Part shown: one piece after another, positions 35,801-54,100 of the stretch
Position numbering within the stretch: the first letter of the stretch is position 1
Layout of the letters: every line of letters begins with the position of its first letter
NCBI GenBank assembly: GCA_023078555.1
Contig: CM041197.1
Location: forward strand, 4,175,810 to 4,239,809
Source: Ulva prolifera
Taxonomy: Eukaryota; Chlorophyta; Ulvophyceae; Ulvales; Ulvaceae
Direction of reading: 5' to 3'
Length of the DNA stretch: 64,000 nucleotides
The notes under the pieces: model-generated
Databases searched by the model: none
What the model saw: only the letters and a program-made list of their open reading frames with translations
What the model was told of the DNA's origin: nothing
Program-made: the position numbers and the translations under genes

Positions 35801-36605
35801 GCTGTAGGGGGGGGAGCCGGAGCCGGCAGCGTGATCGTGTGGCGGCCACTGCAGTGGTGTCTCGGTGGTATGGCGGCAGCGTGCGCAACTGCCGTGGGGC
35901 ACTTTGTGGCTGCCTGCGGGCCTCCCTGCCTGCACCGAGGCCTGCTGTGGACCATTCCGGCTTTTCTGACTTGTTCCCGTCCGGATTTTCTGACTTGTTC
36001 CCGTCCGGCTTGTCCGGCGGGTGTTTGCCCGCATTGCTCGCGGGCCTGTGCACCTCGGAGAGCGAGACGAATACGTCCAAACATGCACAGCGTCGGCATG
36101 CATGTGCGCGTGTCGGTGCTGACGCGGCCCCTCCCGTCGTGCAGGATACTTCTCCCTGAACGTGCCCTCCGGGCTCACGATCTACTGGCTTACCAACAAC
36201 ATCCTCACCACCGCGCAACAAGTGTACCTCAAGAAGGTGACTAAGGTCGAAGTGCCGACGCCCCGCGGCCAGACGTTTGTGAACGCCGTCATCGACACCG
36301 AGGCGACGGCGGCGGACGGCGGCGGCGGTGCCGCCGGCAGCGGCGGCAAGTCGCGGCGGTCCCGCAAGGGCGAGACCTTCCGCGCGCGGCAGTCGAACGA
36401 GAAGTCGTCGACGATCGCAAAGAACGCCCGCGGCAAGCGCAAGGGGAGCAAGTTCCAGGAGCGCAAGGCGACCGAGGGGTCTGGGCTGGGCGGCGAGGGT
36501 GTTGGCGAGGCAGCGCCGGCGGCCGCGGAGGCCGCAGGCGACGCCGGAAACGGCTCGAGCAAGAAGGCCGAGGCAAGCGGCACCGGGAGCAGCAACAGCG
36601 CGTAG
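32861..36605 (+). CDS. ALB3: Thylakoid membrane insertase ALB3 (YidC/Oxa1 family)
   Basis: Five exons: 32861-33304, 33403-33513, 33642-33826, 34949-35247 and 36145-36605 (stop TAG), about 499 aa. After a plastid-type leader the conserved core runs FDFLAKTFETGLT, then LEKLNIPYSYGFSIIILTFL and ATFPLTKKQ, TLAVQALAPSIKELQNKHAN, NPLAGCLPTLATIPVFIGLY, GLSWLVPFVDG, LVASQYASLAI and LNVPSGLTIYWLTNNI. These cover the five transmembrane helices of the family. The stromal tail has KSRRSRKGETFRARQ and GKRKGSKFQ, resembling the basic motifs that bind cpSRP43. ALB3 inserts light-harvesting and photosystem proteins into thylakoids with cpSRP/cpFtsY. Exon 1 is less sure: 32904-32979 reads like a short intron (GTACTTTTTT to TTGCAG) but removing it breaks the frame, so the true start may lie elsewhere. 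Confidence 0.93.
34417..34461 (+). repeat. Tandem doublet in ALB3 intron 3
   Basis: A 23-base unit, beginning GCCATGGTGTGTCTCCCACG, occurs twice head to tail. Confidence 0.85.
35956..36014 (+). repeat. Tandem repeat in ALB3 intron 4
   Basis: A 24-base unit (TCCGG(C/A)TTTTCTGACTTG and TTCCCG) occurs twice, followed by a short third start. Confidence 0.85.
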
Positions 36606-38497
36606 GCGCGCAACGGCGCGTAGGCGCGGGCGTGGGGCGCCAAGCGCGTGTAGCGGCTGCGTGAGTGTGCAAGGGGTGGGGCGGCCTGGGCGCGTGAGCA
36701 TGTCACCGTTCAGTGGAGTGTTTCAGTGTGCTGGTGGACGTTGTGTGGCGAGAAGGGGTGCAGGTGCGGCGGTGGAGTGCGGGGGCGCCATGGACTGCTC
36801 GGGCCTCAGAATGTGTACAGTGTGGGCGAACTGCGGCTGCGAGAGTGAGTGGCGCTGCGGGTGGCGCTGCACCTGCTGCGGGGTCTGTGCTCCTGTGGGC
36901 GATGTTCTCCGTGCATGGCCCGCGTGACCAGCGCTCGAGCTGTGTCTGCATCCCTGATGTTTTGCACTTGTAACAGGAGTCATACTTGTACAGGGCATCA
37001 TGCATACAGGGCATCAGCCTTGAACCCACTGCTGCCATGAAATGGGTGCAGCGTTGTGGGTGTACGGAGGGAGGAAGGCAACGACGGGGGGTCTGGAGCG
37101 TTGTGTAGCAGTAATTCTATCTGTCGCTCATGATGCCCACACCATCACCTGGCAGCAAGCCTGCTGGGTCAGGAGGACAAGGTGTGTGTGCACCTGCTAC
37201 AGAAGCATGTGAGAGGGTTGTTGCAGTAACGACGGTATTCATGCTGGACGTCAATGCTGAGGCATTGCACAGCTTGGAAGACTTCTGATGGATGTTATTC
37301 CGTCCTTGACTGACTGGAATGAGGACCTATTGAGGTATTAAGGGTGTCAGAAGTTGAAGGGACTGGTACACTGTGTGTTTGAACGACAGGCCTCATTCTG
37401 GAACCTATAACTACACAGGTATTGTCCATCAGCTTCGGACTTTACCTGTCACTCTCTTCTCCCTTCTCCACAGCCCTCTGAACTGTGTCCTCTGAGCCTA
37501 GCAGCTTGAATTTACGTATCAAGACTTCAACAGCGTCGCGGCAATGAGCGCAAGCGACGTGGAGGTCAACCTTGAGCTACTGATTACCACCTTCGAAACC
37601 ACCAGCCCCGGAAAGCGACAGCACATCAACTACCCTCTCACACCATTATAGACATACTTGTACTTCACTGTGGATGGCAAACAGGCCGCCATCCGCACCC
37701 TCAACTGGGCCATGGCACCAGGGCCATTGCAATCGCATGATCTACAATTGACAGTAAAATGGGCACTGCATCGAGCTGCTCATAATGGAGGACAAGACAT
37801 ACAGTCGACCATGACTCGCTGCGGGTCATGGTTGAGCGTGCTGCTCCATGCAGTTGCGCTGTGGCTGCTTTGCATGCATGCTGCGCACCTCCGGAATCCC
37901 TGGTCATGTGTGGAGGCCCCACTGTGGACCGATGCTATGGTCTTACACTGCTGCCGCCTGGCCGCTGCCGCTAGTCAGCTGCAATTCACATCACAAAACC
38001 AGCTCACGTGGACTACACGCATTGTACATTGTATGAGCGTGGGCACGCTGTATGCGTCAGCACGAAACTGTCTACCGCTCGATCAAACCAGTACACGTAC
38101 CTGGCATCAACATATTTGCTCGTGCCACCTTGGTCCAACTGACCTACCAGACACGAGCACTTCAGACGCATGCAGCCTCCCGTATGGCCATGGCACCTAC
38201 GCCACGGCCTCCCCTCAACAAGCCTCCCCCCAACATAAACTCATCACGTTTGATGCACACATCTCGACTCATGCTCCGAACCCCTTATCACGCACCCCTC
38301 CACTGTACTGTACTTCACTCATGTATGTAAGGTGCACCGCGGCACTTGTGCTTCCAGGAATAGCACAGTGTCGCACGCGGTTCTGGTGCACCGCATGCTG
38401 CGCGCTGCGCGTGCTGCGCGCTGCGGGTGCTGCGTCGCTGTGTTGCAGCACTCCCGCCGGCGGCGGCTCACGGCGGCCGCGCCCATTGCCAACGCAG
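36606..38497. other. Spacer between convergent ALB3 and alanine aminotransferase
   Basis: The two genes end toward each other, so this interval holds both 3' ends. No further gene is supported. A 333-codon plus-strand open frame begins here (37658) but continues as the exact antisense of the aminotransferase last exon and has no family resemblance. Confidence 0.5.
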
Positions 38498-43392
<4,895 letters not shown>

Positions 43393-45166
43393 TTTCTCTG
43401 AGCTGAGTGGAGCGTCCAGAATACTAATTCAGGTATAGATGTCCAATGTAGCGTGAGCACAAGATCAATTGGATGTCCGCGGTAGCACGTCGGTGCTTTC
43501 GCAATTAAGCAGAGCGTGCTGGCAGAGGCTTCGGGCCGGGATTCTGTACATGCGATGTGTGGCCACGTGGCGCGATGACGCGAATTTGAAGCACAAAATT
43601 GCGATGCTGTCTTCGATATACTCACGTGAAACGCGCGCGGTACAAATTCGGCTACCTTTATCAGCGTCTGCTTAATTACCGTGCGAGTATGGTGTATCTG
43701 CTTTATGGCTGTCGTTCAGTCAGATAGCGAACTTAATGCAGCATTCGTGATGTGTCGCCTTCGAGCAAATCGAGACAACCATAGTTGAGGAGGCATCGGA
43801 GCACAGTTTTCCCTTCCATAGACCAGATCTGGCACACCAAGTCAAATTGATCTTATCCAAATGTCGCATCACCTTTTACGAAGCGCCGATAGCGCTGCGG
43901 AGTATGGCGTCATGTGAGATCTACAGTGTAGATTCTACACCCGGTGCTGCCTCTCACCGGCACTCTTGATCTCCGTAGCGATGTACCCGGATGGAATCAA
44001 TTGCACTGTGGCTGTTTGAGTGGATCGCATTGCCGCATGAGGCGCGGCGAATTGGCTGCATGGAGCACGCAGACCTGGATTATCCGGCATGCGCGGTGTC
44101 AATACAGACCAGTGTTGTGTATGACAGCTTATCAATTTGCCAAAGGTGCCATATGTAATCAATGCATGACTGAATGTGGATTTGACTGATCTATATCATC
44201 AGGTGCCGCTCTGGCCTCCTCCTTGATGCTCGTTCAGCTGGTGGCATGACTCAAGACGCGAGACATCATCCCATTCAACCTCACTACAATACATAAATGT
44301 AAGCATCTAATTGAATATGTGTAAATCACCGGTGGTCAGGCTATGCGAATTTGTCAAGCGAAATGCTGTGCCAGGTCTGCCCGAGGTCTGTCTCCCCCAT
44401 GCACATTGCTCACAGCGAGGTGCGCCGATGGGTCCCGAGACACACCTAGACGAACATTGGCTTCCAATGTGATGCCCGAATGCTATAGTCTGCTCTCAAG
44501 GCTGCGAAGGTGACTGCGATGGCACATCATGCTCAGCCATACACATGCTCCAGTCCTGAACAGGTTTGTTGGGTAAGCATGGCCATCACTAAGTAAACGT
44601 CACTGAGTGACTACCTAGCTAACCTCATAGCTACTGAGGTCATCTCTGCACTACCTAGCTAGTGACTATCAACTGACTGTCAGATCTGGGATCCACTTCA
44701 ACGGCTACAACTGCATGAGAACTCCACCATACCATGGCAATTTAGCATATGGCGACGTGCAACAATGCAGCTGCGGTGCAGAAGAGTCATCACGGAAGTG
44801 CCTCAAGGACTGCTGCTGAGGCATCCGTAAAAGCAACTCATCTCCACTGCTCCACAGCCTGGCCACAATTAATGATCAAGTGAGGCTGGCGCAGCAGGGT
44901 TGGGCGCTTTGCAGCATTTCCAGGGCTGCCACCCCGAAATCAGATCTGAATATTCAGAATCGTTCTATGTGATCGGGCCCGGTGACCCAACACTGAGACG
45001 CAGAGAGGCACCACCCCGCCCCCGGGCCTGTAAACGCAAAGGCACTGTGTCCAGGCTTACTCCACTTTGAATGCAGATGTTCTAGCGCAAAGGAATACCA
45101 CCTGGCAGAAGCAACCTCAGTGGAACTACAATCAGCCCTAAGGATACTGCTTCAGCAGATGTCCTT

Positions 45167-45213
45167 GTGGCAATTAATCCAGTGGCATAGCAGCCAGATC
45201 ACTGGACTGCCAC
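45167..45213. repeat. Diverged foldback element
   Basis: GTGGCAATTAATCCAGTGGC and CCAGATCACTGGACTGCCAC are imperfect inverted arms of the 43-bp family, with a small insertion in the left arm. Confidence 0.6.
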
Positions 45214-45947
45214 AGGCGTTGCTGCTCCAGCAGGTCGTGAGCAGCAGCCATCAATTGCAGCAGCAGTTGGCAGTGCTGCTATGCCATGCATACATGTCCT
45301 GAAAGGCCTCGAGGCTGAGTGGCTGAGTGGCGGAGGTGCAGAGGGACGGGCAGTCGATGCCGCATGACCCAGAGCAGGGATTCAGAATTCGAACACCTGA
45401 TCTTCACAGGAGCTGTTGATATATCAACAGCTTCTGTGGTGCATTGCGAGGAAATTGACCTCACGGCCGACGGCGAGTGCACGTCGGATTGTCTGCTTCT
45501 GGTGCATGGTGCCCGGGTCCCAGCTGGTGCCCGCAGCTGCATTCATACTGCCGACTGTTGACACATCTGTTGCACAGGTGAATCCGTTCGGCTGATGTGC
45601 GAATAGCAGCACAAGTTCGACTCGCCACTGCCTGGAATGTCGAATGTGCTCACTGGCGTTTGCCAAGGAAGCATACAGAGGAGCGCCTGTGGCTGTCTGG
45701 TCCTCCGCCGGCCAGGACTCAAGACACGATTATTTCGAACGCAGCCCCTGTACTATATGCATATAGTATGTACGGAGAAATTCCCCAATTGGAGGCTCAC
45801 CACTGCTGGGTACGGCAGGCGGAAGGGCCTGTGCTGCGGCAAAGCATGGACTCGCGCCCATGCACAACCGCAGTTCAAACAGCAGGCAACCTCTCGCGAT
45901 AGTCTGGGCCAACATGGGTGTGCCCACTGTGTCTACCTGGTGCCCCT

Positions 45948-46019
45948 GTGGCAATCCAGTGATATGACCGCTATACCACTGGACGCTTGCACGTCGCGAC
46001 CACATAACTGGATTGCCAC
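45948..46019. repeat. Foldback element with inserted centre (72 bp)
   Basis: It starts GTGGCAATCCAGTGATATGA, then CCGCTATACCACTGGA as in the 43-bp form. It then has about 28 extra bases before a second right end, TAACTGGATTGCCAC. The extra part looks like a nested or slipped second copy of the palindrome centre. Confidence 0.75.
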
Positions 46020-46435
46020 AGCCCCTTTCTTGGGCCTGCAAGCACGCTCTTGTTGTCGCTCATGACAGTGTTGGCTCGCGTGTGAACATGGTGTGGAGAA
46101 GTAAGATGCGGACACTGAACCTGTGGCTACGTGCATTCAACCCCAAGGACATGCCAGAGTTGCAGCTCACATGGAGCTACTACGTAGCTCGGACGGCAGC
46201 AGGAGCATTCATTGCTGGGGTAGCTGGACGCCCAGATAGAAGGGCCATGCGCCAGTGGGATGATTGTGCCGGGTCAGGTGCAATATTATATATGCAACTA
46301 TATGTGGTGTGTCGGATGATCAGCGGATCTGAGTCTGTGATCATGGACTGCCCCGGACATGACATTGCAGGTCAGGAAAAACGTAGACAAACACAGCTAC
46401 GCCGTGAGGCTACCAGTGTCCACCGAAGGGAGCCA

Positions 46436-46467
46436 GTCTGGTGCCCGTGGACGAGTGGGCACCAGAC
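46436..46467. repeat. Perfect hairpin, 11-bp stem
   Basis: GTCTGGTGCCC and GGGCACCAGAC enclose a 10-base loop. No poly-T follows on either side, so it is not an obvious terminator. Confidence 0.8.
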
Positions 46468-46626
46468 CGACTCGGAGTCTCGGAGTCTCAGCTGAGCTCT
46501 GGAGAGGCAGGGAACCGCTCGGGCTGCCAGTGCGTGGGTGCGCTGCAGTGGCTGCAGCATCACACACACACACACATATCAGCCACCCACTACGTACCAG
46601 TAATCACCTATACGATCGTCTCCGCG

Positions 46627-46661
46627 GTACCACTGGCTTGTGGATCAACAGCCAGTGGTAC
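46627..46661. repeat. Perfect hairpin, 12-bp stem
   Basis: GTACCACTGGCT and AGCCAGTGGTAC enclose an 11-base loop. The CCACTGG core is shared with the 43-bp foldback family, so it may be a relative. Confidence 0.8.
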
Positions 46662-49600
46662 TTGTAGCGGGCACTTTGATCAGGCTGCCCGAAGTCAGCA
46701 GCCATCCTTCCACGGAATTCTCGCTACTGGCAGCACTGAATGCATGAATTTTGCCACCTCAAGCTGAGAATTTCGCGGAAGGGTTCAGTACAGCAGGTGT
46801 TTGTGGAAAGCTGTGGCTGGGACACCAGAGAATTGGCCAGCTGTTTCACAGCGAGCAGGCTGCCTTTGGGCCGGAAGCCTGCGGCCGACGTCTCAATGAG
46901 AGGTCCTCAAACCTTCAAAACCACTAGTGCAAATCAATTGAACATAGCTGAGAGAGGTACAGATGCACAGCAGGCGCCTCTCGAAGACAGCGCAATAAAC
47001 AAGTGCACCACAGCCAGGCTCAAGTGACCCGCAAAAAAAATAAAAAATTATCGCGCATGTGAGGCAGTTGTAACGAAATGCAATCTGGGTTCTGTGGCCT
47101 TAGCACGTTCAAGCTGTCGCAAGCGATGCACTGAAGCTTCGATGAGCCTTCTGGCCACCAAGTCGTACCCCTCGTCCACTGCACCTCGACAAGCTGGGAC
47201 TCTTCTCGATCGAAATTCCTGCTTGTCGAGAGCACCAGAGTGCTCAGAAGGTCTTAGCGTTTGAGCAGGGAGTAATACTGAGGCACAACTCAGTTCGCAC
47301 CATGTAGCGACGTACAGAGGACATTTTCTCGTAATCGCGGCCGCGGATCATGCCACGAGCCCGGAATGCGAGCTTCCATGTATATGCACAAAATCCTTAA
47401 GCACCTACTGCGTTTTCAGAGTGTGTTCCCGGAAGCTTGCCTCGACGTACAAACAGTAACGCCTCCAAGCACTTCATGTTGTCCTGTGGCTTACCGGACT
47501 TACCAGAACCTATATACTCAGGCCTCAAGTGGCACCTCGGATGGCAAAGCGACGCTGTCAAGCTTGATTGTAGATGCATCTGGGCCTACATGCACGACGG
47601 CCATGGTACTGAGTTTCAGCATTGCAGGCCGAGACCTGCGCATCGAGAGCTCAGGCCTAACATTGTCATTGGGACTTCAGTGATGGAGGACAACCGCTTA
47701 GCTGCAGATGTTTGCGATGCTTGCCCAGGGCACTGATCACCTTTGCAACGGGCCCGGTGGGTGTATCGTTCAGACATCCACCGTGTCTTCAAGCGGATGC
47801 GCTGCAGGGCGCAGTGGCGTCATTTCGAAAAAGATAGCGATTTTGCATGATGGGCAGTGCCCAGAATGTCGACGGACTGCAGTTTCATATGCATGCGCTA
47901 GCACCTCGCGCGCATCGGATAGACCTACGCGACTTTTCATGTCCATGCATAAGGACGATCCGCCTGCACTGAGTTCAATCGTGTGGCCAAGCGTGGCAAA
48001 GGCTAAGTGACCAGCGCTGGAAGCCTATGCATACAGCTAAAAATTTCGGGTGAGCTCCTGAGCAGAGCACGCATAGCGGATTCGTTTACAGATTGCCGGT
48101 CCAGCCAGTCGAAGGGTTGTATCACATTTGTGTGGCTACAGGGCGTCAGCCTAGCGCATGCGTCCTGATAGGGTTGTGCATGCATGCTTGTGCCGCGGCG
48201 GTAGAACCGGAGGTTTGCAAAACCGCAATGGTTGCGGTGCACCGCGGTGACTACATAATTCGTTGTCAGTGCTAAGGTGAGCTTTCCGCTGGGCACACGC
48301 GTGGGCATGCACATAGTTGTAAAGGATGGGCCACTGTGAACTGCCGTATGGCGCGCCAGCTGCGGCCACAGCATGCCTTTGACACCCTTGCTGCCTTTCA
48401 GTCTCGGCTCCGTGAGGACCTTTGCATCTCTGAGATGGGACTAGATGGGGACTGTAGATCAGGTCTCCGCCACGTAGAATTGATAGGCAGTCATGTACAA
48501 TCACATGCATGTTATCACGCACATCATGATGCCAGCCCGTCATTCGTACAGCATCGAGCAGCCTGTATAGCGTGCCGTTACCTGGCAAACAGCGCAGGCC
48601 AGAGCAACAAAGCAGCTCAGCGTGGTCGCTGCTCGTGTCGGGGCGATATAGGCCGCGGTGTGCGGTCGTCCTGCTCCGATATTTGTCATGGCCTCTCGAC
48701 AGCGACGACGGCCAAGCATCTATGGGCAGACAATACGAAAACCCTCACGTCGCCTACGTACGACGTCACATGCCTCCTCCACGGCGTCGATGTGGTGTCT
48801 GATATGCTCATATCGGGGTGTCTTGTCAAGGAAGCACCGCTGTGATGGAGGTCGTTGCGCTCAGGAGGTGCAGCACGCTGCTCATCATGGTCGCTGAGAA
48901 TGGGAACACGCACGAATTACGTCCACCGGCCCCGCCGCCGTGGCCCTGTCACTCGTTGTGCATGCCCATACCTGCGTCACGACACGGACGCAAAGCACTA
49001 TGCATCCAGCACAGGCTCGTGGACCGGCCCGAGCAACTGAAGAACGGTTACCTTGCTGAATGCCGGTTTGCGTGGAGCCGATAACGTGGCAACTATTGCT
49101 GACATCGCAGCTTGTCGCCAGAGTTCGGCGTGTGCTTTCACTTGTGCGGACCTCGTGATGTCCAAATAGCATTCACGGCTTTGTTCAATGATCGACTGAT
49201 ACCTGTGAAAAACTTTCTATTGCTTTCGGAAGCAGTACTTTGCCAACAAGGCGCAGCTCCAGGGCCAACACCGCCCGGACCTTCACAGCTGTACACCTCT
49301 CGAACACTGTTGGTGCCGCGAATTGCCGGCTGTCGAGGTGTAAGCCCTGTACATCCTATGCAATAGGCCATAAGTTTAGTTTTTCTTCCTTCCCAGCAGT
49401 GAAGAAGGCGATTTCAATGGGGCCAGCTGTGCACAGCTCCAAGGCATCCGCAGATCCAGGTACTTCCGCCTGCACTGATGACATGGCGAATTGCTTGAAA
49501 GTCCTGTTCATCTTTAACCTGTGTTATTCTGCATCGTGTCTGGGTATTTCCGCAGTACCGGAACAGATCAAGACCGGCACTGCCCTGTTTGTCACACGTC

Positions 49601-51139
49601 AATTGTTCTCGCCAGAGACGTCCATGCGGACCGCCAGGCATGCACGAGAGTGAACATACAGATGTACTACAGTTTCTCATGCTGCGCTTAGCATCGGCTA
49701 ACATTTTGGGAGGCCTGCAACCTTCAGCCCGAGCCTTGTCGCATGCCGTGTACTGAGCCAGACCGGTGCAGTGAAGACTAGACGGTCCAATGCTTGACAT
49801 ACACGCTAGTCTCAGCGATCACATATCCATCCGCATCGAGCATGCATTAAAATATTAGCAGCCGTCGCGTTGGGCCCTGGTACACGGGCTGAAACCAGCA
49901 CCTCGAGCATTTAGCTCTTACGCAAACGACCGCCCCCCGCGCGTAAACGACGTACACATATGAAGCTGTAGCCCGAAGTTTTCATTTTTATACCAGCTGA
50001 GCATGGGCGAGCGAGATGCTCGCCGCATTGTCCTTGCATGTCTGGGTGTTACAAGAGCAGCTGCACAGGCTACGTGGAAGGCCACGCACGGGCCTGTTCA
50101 ATGCATTCGTTGCACATCCCTGGACAGATCCAATGCAGTAAACTAGTTAGCTTTGTTGTACTAGTATACTTGAATACGCAGAGACTGGCGCTGTTTGTGC
50201 TCCTGGCCATGGCTGACTGCGCTCGGCCTGAAAGTATTCGTCTACATGCAAAGCGGGGTCGGCTGGGCCGGTCGAAAGAGACGAATTCTCTATCAAATTC
50301 ATTCCTTGACATCAACAACGCTGTATGCCTGCATCTGCACGTCCAACACTACGGGCGCCCTGTAGTATTTCAGCCCCGGTTTCTCGAAACGAGGAGCGCT
50401 TCACGCTGTACTCGTGTCCCGCATTACCCGTCGCAGGTCGCACCCGCTTGTCCTCCCCCAGGCATCCGCTCCCTTTACAGCTACCATGTGCAGCATACTG
50501 TCCAGCCACACCTTGCTAACGCTGTGTGCATGCCTCCAGCAGCTTGAGCTCCACCTCGTGTGCTTCAGTTTCACGCGTACGTCTACCCTCGACCTCGCCC
50601 CTCCCCCAGAGTTCCCACATGCCATTTCATGTAATGACGACAGTAGTCATGCCCCCCCTTCCCCCCCCCTCTGCAAGCTACTCACTCCCACCGTCTCCCC
50701 CTCAACCTCTCTCCGGAGAGAGGATCCTGTGCACTTGCCTGTCACATGTTACATTCCACAGCTACTATCCATCCGCGGGCGACTCATCCGACAACAAACG
50801 CTGTTCAGGAGCAGCCTGTACTATGCAAATTGCATACCCATGAGATTCCACCGCAACCAGCAGGTTGCCCAGTCCATCCGATGAGTCGGGAACTCGCTCC
50901 GACAGCCTGAGCAGTCCGTGCGGTCCGCACGCCCATATGAACTCACACGCATGTGAACGTCCTGCTCTACCATGAGCTGGTGCTTCTCCTTGCAATGTGT
51001 TCATGCTGCAGTGGTGTCCGCAGGGAAGGCCGGCCCGCCCACTGCGATCCCGCAGCCCCGCTCCCGGCACCCCCCGCCCTCCCCGCTTCCCCCCCTGGAC
51101 ATCCCGCACGCAATCAGCCTCACCCCCTCTGACTCAGCA

Positions 51140-54100
51140 ATGACAGAGGCCACGCTTGCGCTCGAAGGCACCGCCTCCAACATCTCCGGATCCCACACGA
51201 CCGGCACCAGCACGAGCGGCCGCACCGCCGCAGCCGACACCGCCCACCAGGGCGTCTCCCCCACCTTCACCAGTGAACCCGCCGCAGGCCGCCACCCCGC
51301 ATCCGCCCGCGCTGGCGCCGTGCCGGAGCTTCTCACCGCGTCGGGGAGCGTCGGCACGTCTACACCGACGAGCGCGCTTGCTCGCCGAGGTGAGGGCGCG
51401 GAGCCCCGCGCGCCGATCAGCCCCCTCGCCCCGCACGCGGCCAATTCGCCGCAGCGGGGGTCGCAGGAGGCCGCGTCTCCGGCCACGCGGACCCCGCCGT
51501 CGCCGCCGTTCCACCCCGGCAGCGCCATCGGCGCCGTGCCGTCGTGGCCCCTCACGGGCAGCAGCACCTTTGACGGCAGCCCCCACTCCGGCGCAGCCAA
51601 CCAAAGCGAGAGCGACACGTATTCCGACTTCATCCCAGCACTCAACCCGCCGTCCCCGAGCAACTACACCCCCTGCGGCGTCCCCTGGCGCGCCTTCTCG
51701 CCAAATGGCTCCATGCGCGACCCCGCCTCCCCAATGCACTCTGGAGACGTCGGACAACCACAAGCCACACCCGACCATCCGGACGGCAATGTGGAGCGCG
51801 CGCAGCAGGCACAGCGCGCATCGCCGACGCGGGGGCTGCAGTCGGGCGTGTTCTTTGGGCTGCGCAGCGTGGAGCGGGACGGCCACCCGGCGGGGGCGGG
51901 GCTGCAGCGGCACAAGTTCAGCGGCGTGAAGGCTGCGGCTGGAGGCCGCGGCTCCGGCGCGCCGCCGAGGCATGTGTGGCCACAGGCTCCCGAAGGTGTG
52001 GCCCTCTGCCCTGTACAAATCTGGACAGAAACACAGAGGTCTCACGAGGCCGGAAGCATATGTAGCCTGTGAATTGTGTGTTACAAGGACAAAGCAAGCA
52101 AGGCAGGTAGCACCGCAGCTAGCAGCATGCATCCAACTGTGAAGTGTGTGCGGATTTGTGCAGATGCGGCAGACAGTGCGCACACTTTCCACTAATGTGA
52201 GAGCGCAGAGCTATCTGCTGCCATCTTGCTTGATGCTGTCTCTGTGTACATTACCAACTGCCATCCTGTATAATTGTTGTTGTATGCACACATGGTAGCG
52301 GTTGTGGGTGTGCACATGTGTGGCGGCGCGGAGGGTTGCATACCATGTATAGGTGCATGCGTTCGGCCTTGTGCGGGGCGCGGGTTAGATTCTGTGGTGC
52401 TGGTGTTGGGCCGCTGCATGCTGTGCGCGGGCTGCTTTTCTGGGCTCTGGGTGTGATGTATTATTATTGTTCCTGCTCTGGTGCTGCGCTCTGCTCCTGC
52501 GGCGCTACCTACCTCCCCACCTCCCCGCTCGGTCCTTGTAATGCAAGGATACCATGCATGTATGATGCAAGGGCAAAGCCTGATCAGAAAGCAACATGGC
52601 TGCCGTGTTGTGTCCCTGTTGCTGTGCAGTCTTCGGAAAACCTACTTCAAGGCTGCGCAAGCCTACGGCATACTGCTTTTGTACCACATCTGGCTGCCCA
52701 ACCCCTGTATCCGAATCTGGCTACAACTTGGCACATAACGCAGGGTGCACCGGTGCTGGCGCCCTGTACCAGCAGACACCCAGTAGAACTGTTTGTTCCC
52801 ATGAAACACCATGCCCGGGCGACCGCAGCCTGGCACATGTCCCTCCGTGACTGCGATCCCAGCACGCACAGCACGTGCAGGCGCCAACGCCAACGCCACC
52901 ACCACCGCCCGTCATGCTCTCATCGACTCACATGCCAGCTTCTCCCGCTGGGCCGCCCCTGGTCAACACCGCCCCACCTCTGCCGGCAGCAACACGAGCC
53001 CACAGCCGCCGCCCCCTGACCGTGGCACCCGCGTCGGCCAGGGCCTGGCTGGAGTCCGCAGCACCTCCGCAGCTGCCCCCCGCGCCATGTACCCGCTCTC
53101 CGACCGCGGCGCAGCACGCAGCGCCGCTGACACCGCGGCGCCGCGGCCGGTCACATGCGAGGCCATGGACCTCGTCGCGATGAAACGCGCTGAGCTGGAC
53201 CGCGCCGCGCGGGAGCTCGCCGAGCTGGAGGCCCTCGCCGCGACACGGCGCAGCACGGTCGAGGCGATGCGGCCGAGGTCGCGGGGCGCCGCGCCGGCAC
53301 GGCATGCGTCGGTGCCGGCACCGGTGGACCGCCGCGGGGCGCAGGTGTTGGTGGACGCGGGCGCCGACCAGCGGCCGCGGCTGCCACTGCATCTGCAGCC
53401 GCGGGAGCAGCTTGCTGTGGAGCCGCCGAAGTCTGTCACTGGCGTGCGCACATCAGGTGCGGCCCTGGGTGGCCTCACGGCTCTTGTGCTTGCACCACCC
53501 CCGAATCGCTCGTCCACTTTTCCATGATTGTGCGCGTGGATGAGAGGGGCGCAACGGCCCAGCAATTTTTTTTTTTAAACACTGCCAAGTGACCTGCCTC
53601 CTGTTGCCATTCTGCCTTCTATTCGGCCAGCACCGGCCACATCAACAGCTGTGCTCCCACAACACGCAGAAGGGCATAGTGCCGCTGTTTGTTTGCAGAG
53701 CAAGTCGCTGGCGATGCTCTGCGGTCCCTAGAGGAGTCGCGCACCCACCTCGCTGCCATCCAGGCCGCCGCGCAGCGGCCCCCCTCCCTGAAGGGACCGT
53801 ACCGCGCCCCCCGACCCCGCTCCGGCCGCCGCGGCCCCCGCTACACCCTCGACGAGGCCGCGCTCATCCTCCAGTCCCTGCCGGCCGTGCCGGAGGGCGA
53901 CGCCGCCGCCCCCGCCGCGGCCGCCGGGGGAGACGATCTTGTGAAGCGCGCCGCGGGGCTGGAGCGTTTCTTGTCGGACGTGCAGCGGCAGCCGCCGGCG
54001 GTGGCGGGTGGCACGGACGATGACTACCGCCGCATGGCGCGGAGCCTGCAGGACCAGGCGGCCGCACGCATGAGCCGCCGCTCGGCGAAGAGTGTTGCCG

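Larger units (their letters stand above)
43393..51139. other. Gene-free, repeat-rich 7.7-kb interval
   Basis: The divergent aminotransferase and the long gene at 51140 begin at its two ends, so both promoters lie here. No exon with host-like composition, no splice-consistent gene and no RNA gene was recognised. It contains two foldback elements (45167, 45948), two further hairpins (46436, 46627) and a short AC microsatellite near 46560. Open frames up to 169 codons exist but look random. Confidence 0.5.

Noticed and set aside
45300-45420. Possible second tRNA gene (TGGCTGAGTGGCGGAGG and a TTCGAA motif)
   Set aside because: The A-box-like and B-box-like parts do not lie on one strand in the right order and no cloverleaf forms.
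46436-46467. Rho-independent-type terminator
   Set aside because: A perfect hairpin but no following T run, and this is a eukaryotic context.
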